Assembly (NCBI GenBank): GCA_022690815.1
Contig: JALCZJ010000010.1
Coordinates: 1 to 64,000, forward strand
DNA length: 64,000 bases
Source of the DNA: Ferrimicrobium sp.
GTDB lineage: Bacteria; Actinomycetota; Acidimicrobiia; Acidimicrobiales; Acidimicrobiaceae
Direction: 5' to 3'
The notes under the pieces were generated by a model. It was given only the letters and a program-made list of their open reading frames with translations. It had not been told where the DNA came from and ran no database searches. Position numbers and translations under genes: made by a program. Positions 16,018 through 24,949 of the stretch are shown one piece after another (within the stretch, counting starts at the first letter, position 1; each line of letters opens with the position of its first letter).

Positions 16018-17097
16018 ATGGCGATTGTACGTCCGCGGAATGCGGCGACCTCCGGGGGTGAGCTGTCATCACCGAAGAAGATAGACCGCGGTCCCTTGGT
16101 TTGGGCGCTCATCGGCATTGGGTTGTTGGTCATCGCGACCTTTGTCCTAAGTTCCGGCCAGATTTCCATCCTCGAGTCAGTGCTGGTTATGGCGGTCTTC
16201 GCTGTTTCGACGAATATTGTGGTGGGCTATAGCGGTTTGGTGACCTTTGGTCAGTCGCTCTTTTACGGAGTCGGTGCCTACACCTTGGCGCTTGGGTGGT
16301 ACCACTATAAATGGCCGTTTTGGGCTCTCTTTATCCTCGCTCCGATCCTCGGCGCTATTGCCGCAATTCCGGTCGGTCTCGTGGCACTTCGGACGCGGCG
16401 TTGGTTCTTTGCCTTGGTCACCCTTGCTTTTACCCAACTAGTGCATACCATCGTGGAACAGGCCTATAGCTACACGCAAGGGGCGACCGGCATCTTTGGA
16501 AACATGATTCCCCAATCGATCTCCGGCGTGACCTCTGGTTATCTCTTTATCGCGGCGTTCGCGGTCGTGGCCATCGTCGTCATGTACTTCATCATGATCT
16601 CCCCATTTGGGGTTACCCTCAAGGCCATCCGTGAAAATCGTCGGCGAGCAGCGGCGGTCGGGGTCAACGTCTATAAACATCAACTCATCGGGTTTGTGAT
16701 CTCTGGAGCTGGAGCCGGTGTCGCCGGGGCGCTCTTGGTGGTCCAGAACTCGTCGGCTTATCCGCACCTGTTCAACTGGCTGGAGGCGGGCAACCCATTG
16801 CTGGCGGCACTGGTTGGCGGCATCGGCAGCTTTATGGGCCCGGTGATTGGAGCGGTGATCTTCGAGGTCGGCAAGCTTGAAATCAGCCAATACACCTCGC
16901 AATGGGAGCTGGTGCTTGGCGTCGTCCTCGTTGGCGTGGTGCTCCTGGCCCCAGATGGCCTGGTTGGGCTCGGGCCACCGATTCGTCGGTTTGTACTTGC
17001 TCGCCTAGGGCGCGTGCCGTCCAATGAGGAGGATCCTGCGCAGGTTGCTTCCCATGACGTCTTTGATGAGCAGATCTTTGACGATGAGGAGCAGTAA
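16018..17097 (+). CDS. branched-chain amino acid-type ABC transporter permease (LivM-like)
   Basis: This second permease subunit has 359 residues. LivM features include the segment NIVVGYSGLVTFGQSLFYGVGAY after the second membrane helix, GVTLKAIRENRRRAAAVGVN as the ATPase-coupling loop, and a charged Glu/Asp-rich C-terminal tail. ATG 16018 is chosen; an earlier in-frame start would lie inside the upstream permease. The next gene follows two bases after the stop. Confidence 0.9.
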   Translation: MAIVRPRNAATSGGELSSPKKIDRGPLVWALIGIGLLVIATFVLSSGQISILESVLVMAVFAVSTNIVVGYSGLVTFGQSLFYGVGAYTLALGWYHYKWPFWALFILAPILGAIAAIPVGLVALRTRRWFFALVTLAFTQLVHTIVEQAYSYTQGATGIFGNMIPQSISGVTSGYLFIAAFAVVAIVVMYFIMISPFGVTLKAIRENRRRAAAVGVNVYKHQLIGFVISGAGAGVAGALLVVQNSSAYPHLFNWLEAGNPLLAALVGGIGSFMGPVIGAVIFEVGKLEISQYTSQWELVLGVVLVGVVLLAPDGLVGLGPPIRRFVLARLGRVPSNEEDPAQVASHDVFDEQIFDDEEQ

Positions 17098-17099
17098 CG

Positions 17100-17867
17100 A
17101 TGGCTGAACCAATTCTCGTTGTTGACAGCCTGATCAAGGAGTTTGACGGCTTTCGCGCGGTCGATGGCGTCTCCTTGTCGGTGATGCCTGGAGAGATTCG
17201 GGCGGTGATCGGGCCGAACGGTGCTGGTAAGTCGACACTGTTCTCCGTCATCATTGGCGAGTTGCACCCGAACGCCGGACGGGTCGTACTCGACGGCACG
17301 GATGTCACTGGGCTTTCCACGCACAAGCTGATGATGCGAGGACTGGGTTGTGCCTTTCAGGCCACCAACGTCTTCTGGCGGCTCAGCGTACAAGAGTGTT
17401 TAGAGGTTGCGGTGACCTCAAGGCGTAGACATTCAGCGAGACTCTTTGGCTTGTTCAGCCGTGACGTTGATGACGAGGTCGCCTCCCTGCTCGATCAGGT
17501 CGGCCTCTCAGGACTTGCTCGAGCAACAGCCCGGGACCTATCCCATGGCGATCAGCGAGCCCTCGAGGTGGCACTGGCGGTAGCGATGAAGCCGAAGGTC
17601 TTGCTACTCGATGAGCCGACAGCCGGCATGTCACCATCTGAGACCCTGCGCGCGGTCAATCTGGTGCGTGAACTGGTCCATGCCAACGGTCTTACCGTCT
17701 TGATCGTGGAACACGATGTGAGTGTGGTTTTTTCGTTGGCAGATGTAGTCACGGTCATGCATCAGGGCCAAACGATCGCCGAGGGTCCGCCTGATGAGAT
17801 ACGTACCAATCCAACGGTGGTGGAGGTCTACCTCGGCACCTCAGAGTTTAGCAAGGGTCTGTCGTGA
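17100..17867 (+). CDS. branched-chain amino acid-type ABC transporter ATP-binding protein (LivG-like)
   Basis: This is an ATPase subunit of 255 residues. Walker A is GPNGAGKSTLFSVI, the signature is DLSHGDQRALEVALA (an LSHGD variant of LSGGQ that is usual in LivG), and Walker B is VLLLDEPTAGMSP. The GTSEFSKGLS tail after YLG marks the LivG type. It overlaps the next ATPase gene by four bases (GTGA). Confidence 0.9.
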   Translation: MAEPILVVDSLIKEFDGFRAVDGVSLSVMPGEIRAVIGPNGAGKSTLFSVIIGELHPNAGRVVLDGTDVTGLSTHKLMMRGLGCAFQATNVFWRLSVQECLEVAVTSRRRHSARLFGLFSRDVDDEVASLLDQVGLSGLARATARDLSHGDQRALEVALAVAMKPKVLLLDEPTAGMSPSETLRAVNLVRELVHANGLTVLIVEHDVSVVFSLADVVTVMHQGQTIAEGPPDEIRTNPTVVEVYLGTSEFSKGLS

Positions 17868-18565
17868 TACTTGACTTGCAGTCCATCAACACCTACTACG
17901 ATCGCTCGCATGTGCTCCAAGGGGTCTCGCTTTCGGTGGAGGCAGGTGAGGTCATCGGGCTTTTGGGCCGTAATGGGGCCGGTAAGACCACCACGTTGCG
18001 TAGCATTACCGGACTAACCCCGCCGCGCTCCGGGTTGATCACCTTCGAAGAGCGCCCGATCCAAGGGAAGTCCGCCTATAAAGTGGCTAATCTCGGTGTG
18101 GGTCTTGTCCCGAGTGGACGCCGAGTCTTTGGTGATTTGACGGTGCGGCAGAACCTCGTGCTCGCGACAAAGGCTGCGCGTAAGACCGAGAATCCTTGGG
18201 ACATCGATCGGGTCGTCGCTGCCTTCCCGAAGCTCGCCGTGTTGATGGATCGCCGAGCTGGGGTGCTCTCGGGTGGTGAGGCCCAGATGGTCAAGCTTGG
18301 CCGGGCGTTGCTGGGGAACCCCAAGCTATTGCTGCTGGACGAACCGTCTGAGGGGCTCGCGCCAACTATCGTCGAGGAAGTTGGGCGCCAGCTGCTCGAG
18401 TTGAAGGATCTCGGAATGTCGATGCTCATCAGCGAGCAAAACATGGGTTTTGCCCTCTCGATCATCGACCGAGGATATGTCCTTGAAAAGGGCAGGATTC
18501 GTCTCGAAGCCACTGCGAATGATCTTCGATCGAGTGATGAGGCGCGCCACCTTCTCGGGGTGTAG
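17864..18565 (+). CDS. branched-chain amino acid-type ABC transporter ATP-binding protein (LivF-like)
   Basis: This second ATPase subunit has 233 residues. Walker A is GRNGAGKTTTLRSI, the signature is LSGGEAQMVKLGRALLG and Walker B is LLLLDEPSEGLAP. The short chain and the C-terminal DEARHLLGV are typical of LivF. The GTG start overlaps the stop of livG, so the two are translationally coupled. It closes the importer operon, and an insertion element remnant follows 80 bp later. Confidence 0.9.
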   Translation: MILDLQSINTYYDRSHVLQGVSLSVEAGEVIGLLGRNGAGKTTTLRSITGLTPPRSGLITFEERPIQGKSAYKVANLGVGLVPSGRRVFGDLTVRQNLVLATKAARKTENPWDIDRVVAAFPKLAVLMDRRAGVLSGGEAQMVKLGRALLGNPKLLLLDEPSEGLAPTIVEEVGRQLLELKDLGMSMLISEQNMGFALSIIDRGYVLEKGRIRLEATANDLRSSDEARHLLGV

Positions 18566-18647
18566 CCTCACCAGGGGTCAGATGATGGCAGTAAGGGTAC
18601 GCTACAATACGCTGATTCTCCACCATATGTGGTAAAGTGCCACCATA

Positions 18648-19270
18648 ATGGGGAACATGTTAACCATGAGCGAGACCGCGCAAGCCCTTGGTGTGTCCAT
18701 GTAGACGCTCAGGCGGTGGGATCGCGATGGGCTGGTACAACCCACTGAAATGACCCCTGGTGGTCATCGACGGTACGACCTGACCAAGATCCAGACGATG
18801 GGGTTCCGACCAGTTGGTCAACCAGACCGCAAAACGGTCACCTATGCGCGGGTGTCATCGAAGGATCAACAAGCAGACCTACAACGACAGGCCCATGTGC
18901 TCGAACGCTATTGTGCGTCGCAAGGGTGGATAGACGAGGTGATCTCCGATTTGGGTTCCGGTATGAACTGCCAGCAGAAAAGTCTCAAGCGCTTACTCGA
19001 CGGCATCGTCAACGGAGAGGTTGAAAAGACTGGTTCTCACCCACACAGACCGACTTGAGGTTTGGTGCAGAGCTAGTGTTTGCCGTTTGTGCGGCGAGAG
19101 AGTGCGAAGTGCTCATCATCAACCAAGGCCGAGATCCCTCCTTTGAAGAAGATCTAGCAAACGACGTCTTGGAGATCATTGAGGTCTTTGGTGCTCGGTT
19201 CTACGGATCACGATCACACAAGGCGAAACGGATGATTGAATCCATGACCGAGGCGGTCGATAATCCGTGA
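18648..19270 (+). pseudogene. tnpA: IS607-type serine recombinase TnpA, broken
   Basis: The frame starts at 18648 with a MerR-like HTH (SETAQALGVS) and is cut by a TAG at 18702, where TLRRWDRDGL should continue. It then runs through TPGGHRRYDL and the recombinase start TYARVSSKDQQADLQRQ, whose Ser is catalytic. A frameshift near 19030 (an extra A in GAAAAG) leads to the stop at 19056, and a second shift restores FGAELVFAV and SFEEDLANDVLEII from about 19058 to 19270. One stop and two shifts make it non-functional. Confidence 0.88.
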
Positions 19271-20450
19271 TAACCGCCCACAAGGGGCCGTCCACAAGCA
19301 GGCTAGCCACCGTGTGCGAGCTGGCGGTACAGCGTGTTTCGCGTATAACTGGAGATTAGCTCGTTGGAAAGAGCGCTACGAAGCTCATAAGGCAGACCCC
19401 TCTGTCCTGGCTCCAAGCCAGTACTTGCTTCGGTGCGAACTCAACAGCATCAAGCGTGAACCGTTCCCGTGGATGATGGATGTCACCAAGTGTGCACCCC
19501 AAGAAGCACTGATTGATTTGGGGTCGTCGTTCGACAACTTCTTCAAGGGCAGAGGTCGGTATCCAAAATTCAAGAAGAAGGGCATTTGCGACTCCTTCTC
19601 TTTGTCGAGCGGGACTTTCGGAGTAGACCCCAACCGAGTCCGAATACCGAAATTTGGGTATGTTCGCATGTCAGAGCCATTGCGTTTTGATGGGCGCATA
19701 CTCTCGGCCACCGTATCAAGACGAACAGACCAATGGTTCGTAAGTTTTGCAGTTGAAGTCGATGATTCCTCTCCCACCATCAAAACCAAACGCTCGGTCG
19801 GTGTCGATCTTGGGGTTAAGACGCTGGCGACGCTCTCAAACGGAGAGAAGAGCGATGGGCCGAAAGCACAAGCCAAATTACTCAAGAAGCAACACCGACT
19901 CAGCAAACAGCTCAGTCGCAAGCAGAAAGGTTCAAAGAACAGGCACAAAGCACAACTGAAGCTGGCGAGACTCAACGCGAGGATCGCCGACATAGGTAAC
20001 GACTCACTCCACAAACTCACTACCGAACTGGCCTCGAACTACGAAGTGATCTGCATTGAAGCCTTGCATGTCCCTGGCATGGTTAACAACCACAACCTTG
20101 CAAGAGCTGTGTCTGACATGGGGTTCTTCGAGTTCAAGCGACAGCTCTCGTACAAGTGCGAGAAGTTCGGTAGTCAGCTCGTGATTATTGACCGTTGGTA
20201 TCCAAGCTCGAAGACTTGTTCCGCCTGCGGACGAGTAGCCGCGTCTATGCCGTTGAGCGTCCGTGAGTGGACCTGCGACGGTTGTGGTGCTTCCCATGAC
20301 CGAGACACCAACGCGGCGAGTTCCGCCGGAAGTAACGACTGTGGAGAAGAAAGCTCTGGCCAAACACCAAGCCTAGGTTTGGCGTCTGGTGAAACTGGCT
20401 CCGACGAAGCAGTAAGTGAACTGCAAACCTACGTGAGTGGATTTGTGTGA
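19267..20450 (+). pseudogene. tnpB: TnpB (RuvC-like RNA-guided nuclease), N-terminally damaged
   Basis: The catalytic core is intact in sequence. GVDLGVKTLA and CIEALHV supply the first two acidic RuvC residues, CSACG and CDGCG form the zinc ribbon, and HDRDTNAA holds the last acidic residue. The expected start is GTG 19267, overlapping the tnpA stop and reading ITAHKG, but that frame is not the one that yields CFAYNWRLARWKERYE from about 19329. A deletion or shift therefore lies in the first 20 codons. Translation could begin at GTG 19314 with a shortened N-terminus (378 residues). Activity is doubtful. Confidence 0.75.
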
Positions 20451-20577
20451 GGTTCATAGAACGGTTGAAGCGAGCGCGCCGACAGTGACTGGATGGATCG
20501 TGCGACTGAGGGCGTGGTGACGTGTCAGTTGAGCTGTGCTCGATCAAGCAGCGATCGTCGATCGACTGGCCTTCAAT

Positions 20578-21414
20578 CTACTGGTCCTCGATGAGTTGAA
20601 GCGGTGTTGAGCGAGGATCCGTGCAGCGGATAAGGATGACCTGCGTCGTGATATTGAAGGCTCCGTCGCATTCGATGAGGGCTTGAACCTTGTCGCCAAA
20701 GGGCGTGAGCAGATCGTACCCTAACTCGCTGGTCGTCATCGCAGCGGTGGTCGATGCTGCGTAGGCGAAGAGCGCCTCCGCGTTGTCACAACGCGGCGAG
20801 CTGGTAAGGAGCCTTGATTCGACGTGGTGAAAGGTGGCACCGGCGTCGGCGAGCAATCGATCAATAGGCAGCTCAAGGTTCATCAAGGCAAGGTTTGGTT
20901 CCTGGGTGTTAAGCCCTCGATCGTCGAGAAGCTCGTCCCAGAGCCGGCGCATCTCTTGAAGGTGGATCTCGGTGTTGGAAGTTGCGATGAGAACACCTTC
21001 GGGGGTGAGGACGCGAGCGAATTGGGCCAAGGCCTGTTGGGGGTGCGCCAAATGATAGAGCATGTGGGCAGCGACGATGCGATCGATCGAGGCGCTGGTA
21101 AAGGGGAGTGTCTCAGCGTCGGCCACGACTCGTGTCCATGTTCCACCGACCCCTTTGAGCATGCCGAGGGAGAGGTCGAGGGCGATCGCCGAGCCGCCAT
21201 CTTTGGTGATGGCATGTGCATAGCGCCCGTCCCCGGTACCGACATCGAGTGCGCGCATGCCTTGGGTGACACCTAGGGCATCGCGGACCTCGGCGACGAG
21301 ATCGATCTTGGGCTGTTGATAGTCATAGATGGCGATCCTCGCTCCGAGTCGTGTCGCATCAGCGTAGGCGAACGACGTCAGGTAGGAGTGGTCGACCCTG
21401 CGTCGCTCCATCAT
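20578..21414 (-). CDS. SAM-dependent methyltransferase (class I)
   Basis: A Rossmann-type methyltransferase of 278 residues. Motif I is ALDVGTGDGRYAHAI, followed by SAIALDLSLGML, the VADAETLPFTSASIDRIVA segment and a VLIATSNTEIHLQEM region, as in UbiE/COQ5-like small-molecule methyltransferases. The substrate is not evident. The start region carries a 14-bp repeat containing GGAG, which could serve as ribosome-binding site. The gene before it in the same direction encodes a 3-hydroxyacyl-CoA dehydrogenase, 64 bp away. Confidence 0.8.
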   Translation of the reverse strand: MMERRRVDHSYLTSFAYADATRLGARIAIYDYQQPKIDLVAEVRDALGVTQGMRALDVGTGDGRYAHAITKDGGSAIALDLSLGMLKGVGGTWTRVVADAETLPFTSASIDRIVAAHMLYHLAHPQQALAQFARVLTPEGVLIATSNTEIHLQEMRRLWDELLDDRGLNTQEPNLALMNLELPIDRLLADAGATFHHVESRLLTSSPRCDNAEALFAYAASTTAAMTTSELGYDLLTPFGDKVQALIECDGAFNITTQVILIRCTDPRSTPLQLIEDQ

Positions 21415-21442
21415 GATCGCTCCATCAGGATCGCTCTATCAG
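21401..21442. repeat. 14-bp tandem repeat across the methyltransferase start
   Basis: Units lie at 21401-21414, 21415-21428 (GATCGCTCCATCAG) and 21429-21442 (GATCGCTCTATCAG). The first unit is degenerate and contains the start codon on the minus strand. Each unit carries a GGAGCGA or AGAGCGA on that strand, so the repeat multiplies a Shine-Dalgarno-like sequence. Confidence 0.7.
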
Positions 21443-21478
21443 GGCTGCCCCACCATGGTTGATCGGTCCACGGTGTCA

Positions 21479-22369
21479 TCAGTCGCCGTCAGTCCCCGGA
21501 TCTTGGTCGTCACCCGCGGGGTAACGGTAGAAGCCTTCTCCGGACTCGACCCCAAGTTTGCCCTGATCGAGGAGGTGTTCTTTTAGGTAGTTGGCGAACG
21601 CTTGCTGGTTGGCATCGCCGGCCGCAGACACCGCGTACGCGGTGCGAATTCCGATGACGTCAAAGACTTGGAAGGGCCCGGCTGGGGCACCCGTGGCGGT
21701 CCGCCAGGTCAGGTCGATCATCGCTGGGTCGGCGGCCCCATCCATGAAGAGCGAGCTTGCCGCCATCAGCCATGGGACCAGGAGCGAATTGAGCAGGTAA
21801 CCTGCCTGCTCCTTCTTGATCTCGATCGGGATCATACCGATCTGCTTGGCAAAGGTCACCACTTGCTCGTAGATGGCGGGGTCGGTGGACGAGGTACCCA
21901 TGACTTCCGCGGTGTTGTGTCGCCAGATCTGGTTGGCAAAGTGCAGCGCTAAGAATCGATCTGGGCGTCCGGTTGCGTCCATCAGGTCGCTCGGGAGCAG
22001 CGTCGAGGTGTTGGTGGCAATGATCGTCGTCGGTGCCAACATGGGCCCAAGCTTTGTATAAAAGCTCCGCTTGATCTCAAGGTCCTCTGGAATGGCCTCA
22101 ATCACGAGGTCGGCTCCTTGCGCAGCCTCGCTGAGGTCGGTCGTTAGGGTGATTCTCTCGAACCCCGCCTGTGCCTTGACCGGATCACGATCGAGAACGC
22201 GGATCCCATAGCTATCACGTAACTGCTCGAGTCTCACCCGGCCCACGTCAAGGCTCTCCTGGTTAACGTCGTAACCGGTGACTGCAAAGCCGGAGTAGGC
22301 GCTGTGGTAGGCGATCTGGGCGCCTAAAACTCCAAGTCCGGCGACGACGACATGGTGAAATTGCTTCAT
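21479..22369 (-). CDS. 3-hydroxyacyl-CoA dehydrogenase
   Basis: NAD-dependent oxidation of 3-hydroxyacyl-CoA is indicated. The Rossmann start is VVVAGLGVLGAQIAYHSA, followed by VTGYDVNQESL, DLVIEAIPEDLEIKRSFY, TNTSTLLPS and FLALHFANQIWRHNTAEVM, the last containing the catalytic His. The C-terminal helical domain (GYLLNSLLVPWLMAA) forms the dimer. ATG 22369 gives 296 residues and directly precedes KQFHHVVVAG; upstream in-frame codons would extend it into unrelated sequence. A box TACCAT lies seven bases before it. The physiological substrate may be short-chain. Confidence 0.88.
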   Translation of the reverse strand: MKQFHHVVVAGLGVLGAQIAYHSAYSGFAVTGYDVNQESLDVGRVRLEQLRDSYGIRVLDRDPVKAQAGFERITLTTDLSEAAQGADLVIEAIPEDLEIKRSFYTKLGPMLAPTTIIATNTSTLLPSDLMDATGRPDRFLALHFANQIWRHNTAEVMGTSSTDPAIYEQVVTFAKQIGMIPIEIKKEQAGYLLNSLLVPWLMAASSLFMDGAADPAMIDLTWRTATGAPAGPFQVFDVIGIRTAYAVSAAGDANQQAFANYLKEHLLDQGKLGVESGEGFYRYPAGDDQDPGTDGD

Positions 22370-22376
22370 AACCAAG

Positions 22377-22382
22377 ATGGTA
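22377..22382 (-). promoter_or_regulatory. -10 box TACCAT ahead of the hydroxyacyl-CoA dehydrogenase
   Basis: TACCAT on the minus strand is followed by seven bases and the ATG. It lies immediately after the stop codon of the upstream secreted peptidase, so the dehydrogenase appears to have its own leaderless transcript. Confidence 0.35.
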
Positions 22383-23837
22383 CTACTGCAGCGCTTCGAT
22401 CTTCGTATTCTCGGCGCTGGTCTTGATCCTGGTGCCGTTACCACTGTTAAAAAGCGATGCGTTCAAGCACGGTCCACTTGCTCCCGCAAGCTGAGTCACC
22501 TGAAACTGGTCGCTCGACAACGATCCTGGTTGCTCGGTGGTCACCTGACAAAGGAAGCTCTGGACGGCCTGCGAGACCGACCCATTTGCGCTGGTGTTGA
22601 CGCCGAGATTTGAGAACGTGACGGGGGAGTTGAGGGTTGGAACCTGAAGGATGGCCCCATTCGTCGTCGATGGTGCCTCCACGATCCACTCAGCCGATGC
22701 GCCAGGACCGTTGTAGGTCTGGGTTGTGGTAAAGGCGTTGCCGGTGGTGTCGTCGATGATCTGAATCTCCCAGTTGGCGGCGCTGTCGGTCTTGTAGATG
22801 TTGATGGTCACCTGATCGCCTGCGGAGATGGTGAGGGTGTTGACATTGGTCTGCACGTTTGGGAGGATCTCCCACCACGGATAGACCTGATAGGTCGAAC
22901 CGTTCCCGACCGGCGTGAGCTCAACCCCAGCCTGGATCAACGATGCGTTGTTGGCGCCATCGATGCCGACCCATTCAGAGAGCGAGCAGGTTGGCCCCGG
23001 TTGAGAACCCAAGCAGTAGGAGGGTTGGTTGGCCGAGAGCGTAGGGACAATAAAGGTTCCGGTGATCGCGTCATAGCTCCCCGGTTCGACGTAGTAGCCG
23101 GCCCAGTTCGACGAGGCCTGCGGCGTGACGCTGGTGGTGAGACCCTGGAGTGGCTCGGTGACGGCGAGGTCGAGAGACTGGGTGCTCGTGGCAGCGCCAT
23201 TCGTCGCCGTCACGGTGACGGTCGAGACCCCCGGGCTTGTCGGGGTCCCCTGGATGGTCCCAGACTGGGTCAAGCTGAGGCCGGCTGGCAATCCCGTTGC
23301 GCTCAACGTACCTGCCGTCCCCAGGTTGGTAGCGGTGATCGACGAAGCATAGGGCTCGCCCACGATCGCGCTCGGCAACGCAGTCGTGGTGATCGTCGGT
23401 GTCGTGGACGTGGCGGCCATCGCAACGATTGGAGCAGAGATGCGCTTGCCCACGAGGCTGCCCTCGAATGGCGCATCCCCAAAGTCAAAGACTCCACCGT
23501 CGGCCGCCACCATCCAGTATCCGCCACCGTTCGGTGCCGCAGCCATCCCCACGATCGGAGCATTGAGTGGATGCGACCCCCCAAGCCCGGTCAACCCATA
23601 GGTGTAAGTCGACCCGTAAGAAGGTGTCCCGAACGCATAGGCACCCCCATCCTTGCTGGCGAGATAGTAGCCAGGCTGTGAAGGGGCCGTGTCCGCGGTG
23701 AGTTGGGTTGCACCCAAAGTAGACGTTTGGCTCGGTGGTCGCTGTGAGGTCGCCGGCGATGTGTCGGTTCGTGTCGCGTTCGGCCATGCGAGCAGTGCGA
23801 GCGCGACGATGACCGCCATGACCAGAATTCGACGCAT
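22383..23837 (-). CDS. secreted G1-family (eqolisin-type) peptidase with repeat and Ig-like domains
   Basis: After a signal peptide (MRRILVMAVIVALALLAWP) come two copies of a GYW-dGGvfdFG-type repeat (residues ~55-130). An Ig-like domain follows (~150-230; GLPAGLSLTQSGTIQGTP). The catalytic domain spans ~240-484 with SSNWAGYYVEPG, the Gln-bearing EWVGIDGANNASLIQAGVEL and the Glu-bearing GPGASAEWIVEAP. G1 enzymes use a Gln/Glu dyad and work at acid pH. ATG 23837 is chosen because GAGGAG lies nine bases before it. The repeat module is shared with the CAP-domain exoprotein at 31649-33382. Confidence 0.88.
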   Translation of the reverse strand: MRRILVMAVIVALALLAWPNATRTDTSPATSQRPPSQTSTLGATQLTADTAPSQPGYYLASKDGGAYAFGTPSYGSTYTYGLTGLGGSHPLNAPIVGMAAAPNGGGYWMVAADGGVFDFGDAPFEGSLVGKRISAPIVAMAATSTTPTITTTALPSAIVGEPYASSITATNLGTAGTLSATGLPAGLSLTQSGTIQGTPTSPGVSTVTVTATNGAATSTQSLDLAVTEPLQGLTTSVTPQASSNWAGYYVEPGSYDAITGTFIVPTLSANQPSYCLGSQPGPTCSLSEWVGIDGANNASLIQAGVELTPVGNGSTYQVYPWWEILPNVQTNVNTLTISAGDQVTINIYKTDSAANWEIQIIDDTTGNAFTTTQTYNGPGASAEWIVEAPSTTNGAILQVPTLNSPVTFSNLGVNTSANGSVSQAVQSFLCQVTTEQPGSLSSDQFQVTQLAGASGPCLNASLFNSGNGTRIKTSAENTKIEALQ

Positions 23838-24388
23838 CCGTTTTTTCTCCTCGGCTGACTCAGCGTATGACCGGCACTGAACGCGACTCCCCCTGCGACG
23901 CCTGGCCACCTGAGCTCTACCGTTCGTTGGTGCCTAGTCTAGGGGTTGCCTTTGCGAATTGAGAAGTCAAAGGCTTCACCATTGCGATCATCTGGCGTAT
24001 TGTCGCCGCTGACGCAAATGCCTCGCCGTCGTTTTGCGGTTATGGGTGCATTGCAGCGTCGCCGATTGCCTCGACGTAGTGCCCTGTGAGGAGAGAGCGG
24101 TAGCAACCTGGGGAGATGAACAAAGCGTTAGCCAGGGCCGCAATCGAGGCCCGGTCACGAGGGCCATCTGGGTTTTCACCCTGCCAGCGAAGCCTTTGAT
24201 CGCTGTCGCAGCCAGCGGTGGTATGACTGATATAAGTTGACAGGGGTGGGCCGCCGACCGAAAAGACGCTGGTGTCTACAACATCTGCGGTAGGGTGCAG
24301 AGGTACTGCGCCGAGCAGTGTTGGGCAGGGCAAAGGCGGTGATCATGCACCGTGGCCAGAGCGTTGGGTCGAGAGAGCGTAAGTTCAG
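23838..24388. other. ~550-bp intergenic stretch, nothing recognised
   Basis: Overlapping short frames occur on both strands (for example 24040-24333 on minus), but none has a motif or start signal that supports it. The first 100 bases presumably hold the promoter of the G1 peptidase. Confidence 0.35.
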
Positions 24389-24943
24389 ATGGTGAATGTC
24401 GAGGCAATCGTTGCCATGATTCGCGGGTGCGTGCTACCCGCCGGTATGAGTACCCGCGTCATCGCCATCGATGGCCTTGGTGGGGCTGGCAAGACGACAT
24501 TGGCAGCCATCCTTAGCACGTGGCTCGATGATTGTCCGGTACTACATACCGATGACTTCGCCTCCTGGGAAAACAATCTTGACTGGGCGCCTCGCCTACT
24601 TGAGCAGGTGCTGGTTCCGCTTCGAGCAAAGAGGCGGGTTCGTTATCAACGCTACGACTGGATCGCGCGGGCGCTCGGTGAGTGGGTCGAGGTTGACCCG
24701 ACTCCCTTCGTCATCCTTGAGGGTGTCTCATCGTCTCGGGATCAGTTCCGTGGGGACCTAGCGTTGACGATCTGGGTGGAGACGCCCCGAGATGAACGCC
24801 TCCGACGAGGGCTGGCTCGCGATGGTGAAGCCATGCGAGCCTATTGGGAGCAGTGGATGCGCGATGAGGATCGCTATTTCGATCAAGAGCGCCCTGATCG
24901 ACGGGCAGATATCGTACTCGATGGCTCCCAACCATGGACCTAG
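24389..24943 (+). CDS. P-loop nucleoside kinase-like protein (uridine kinase family)
   Basis: Walker A is IAIDGLGGAGKTTLAAIL, followed by VLHTDDFASWENNLDWAPRLLEQVL, a layout typical of uridine/phosphoribulokinase-like small kinases in which the Asp pair binds substrate. WVEVDPTPFVILEGVSSSRDQF corresponds to the second acidic strand. The protein has 184 residues. The ATG at 24389 is followed at once by GTG at 24392, and TAAGTT lies six bases before the GTG, so either could be the true start. The substrate is uncertain. Confidence 0.72.
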   Translation: MVNVEAIVAMIRGCVLPAGMSTRVIAIDGLGGAGKTTLAAILSTWLDDCPVLHTDDFASWENNLDWAPRLLEQVLVPLRAKRRVRYQRYDWIARALGEWVEVDPTPFVILEGVSSSRDQFRGDLALTIWVETPRDERLRRGLARDGEAMRAYWEQWMRDEDRYFDQERPDRRADIVLDGSQPWT

Positions 24944-24949
24944 GGCGAA

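Larger units (their letters stand above)
18648..20450 (+). mobile_element. decayed IS607-type insertion element (serine recombinase + TnpB)
   Basis: A MerR-type helix-turn-helix plus serine recombinase gene is followed by a tnpB-type gene in the order and with the slight overlap typical of IS607 elements. Both genes carry inactivating lesions. IS607 elements lack terminal inverted repeats, so the ends cannot be fixed by eye; the bounds given are those of the genes. It sits just behind the ABC importer operon. Confidence 0.8.

Noticed and set aside
18620-18633. Palindrome-like CCACCATATGTGGT before the IS607 recombinase as a defined transposon end
   Set aside because: The symmetry is imperfect and IS607 ends lack inverted repeats, so it cannot define the element boundary.
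18648-20450. Intact IS607 transposon
   Set aside because: The recombinase gene has one stop and two frameshifts and tnpB is disrupted at its N-terminus.
24040-24333. 97-residue frame on minus between the G1 peptidase and the kinase-like gene
   Set aside because: It has no recognisable domain and competes with a frame on the opposite strand of similar length; neither has start signals.
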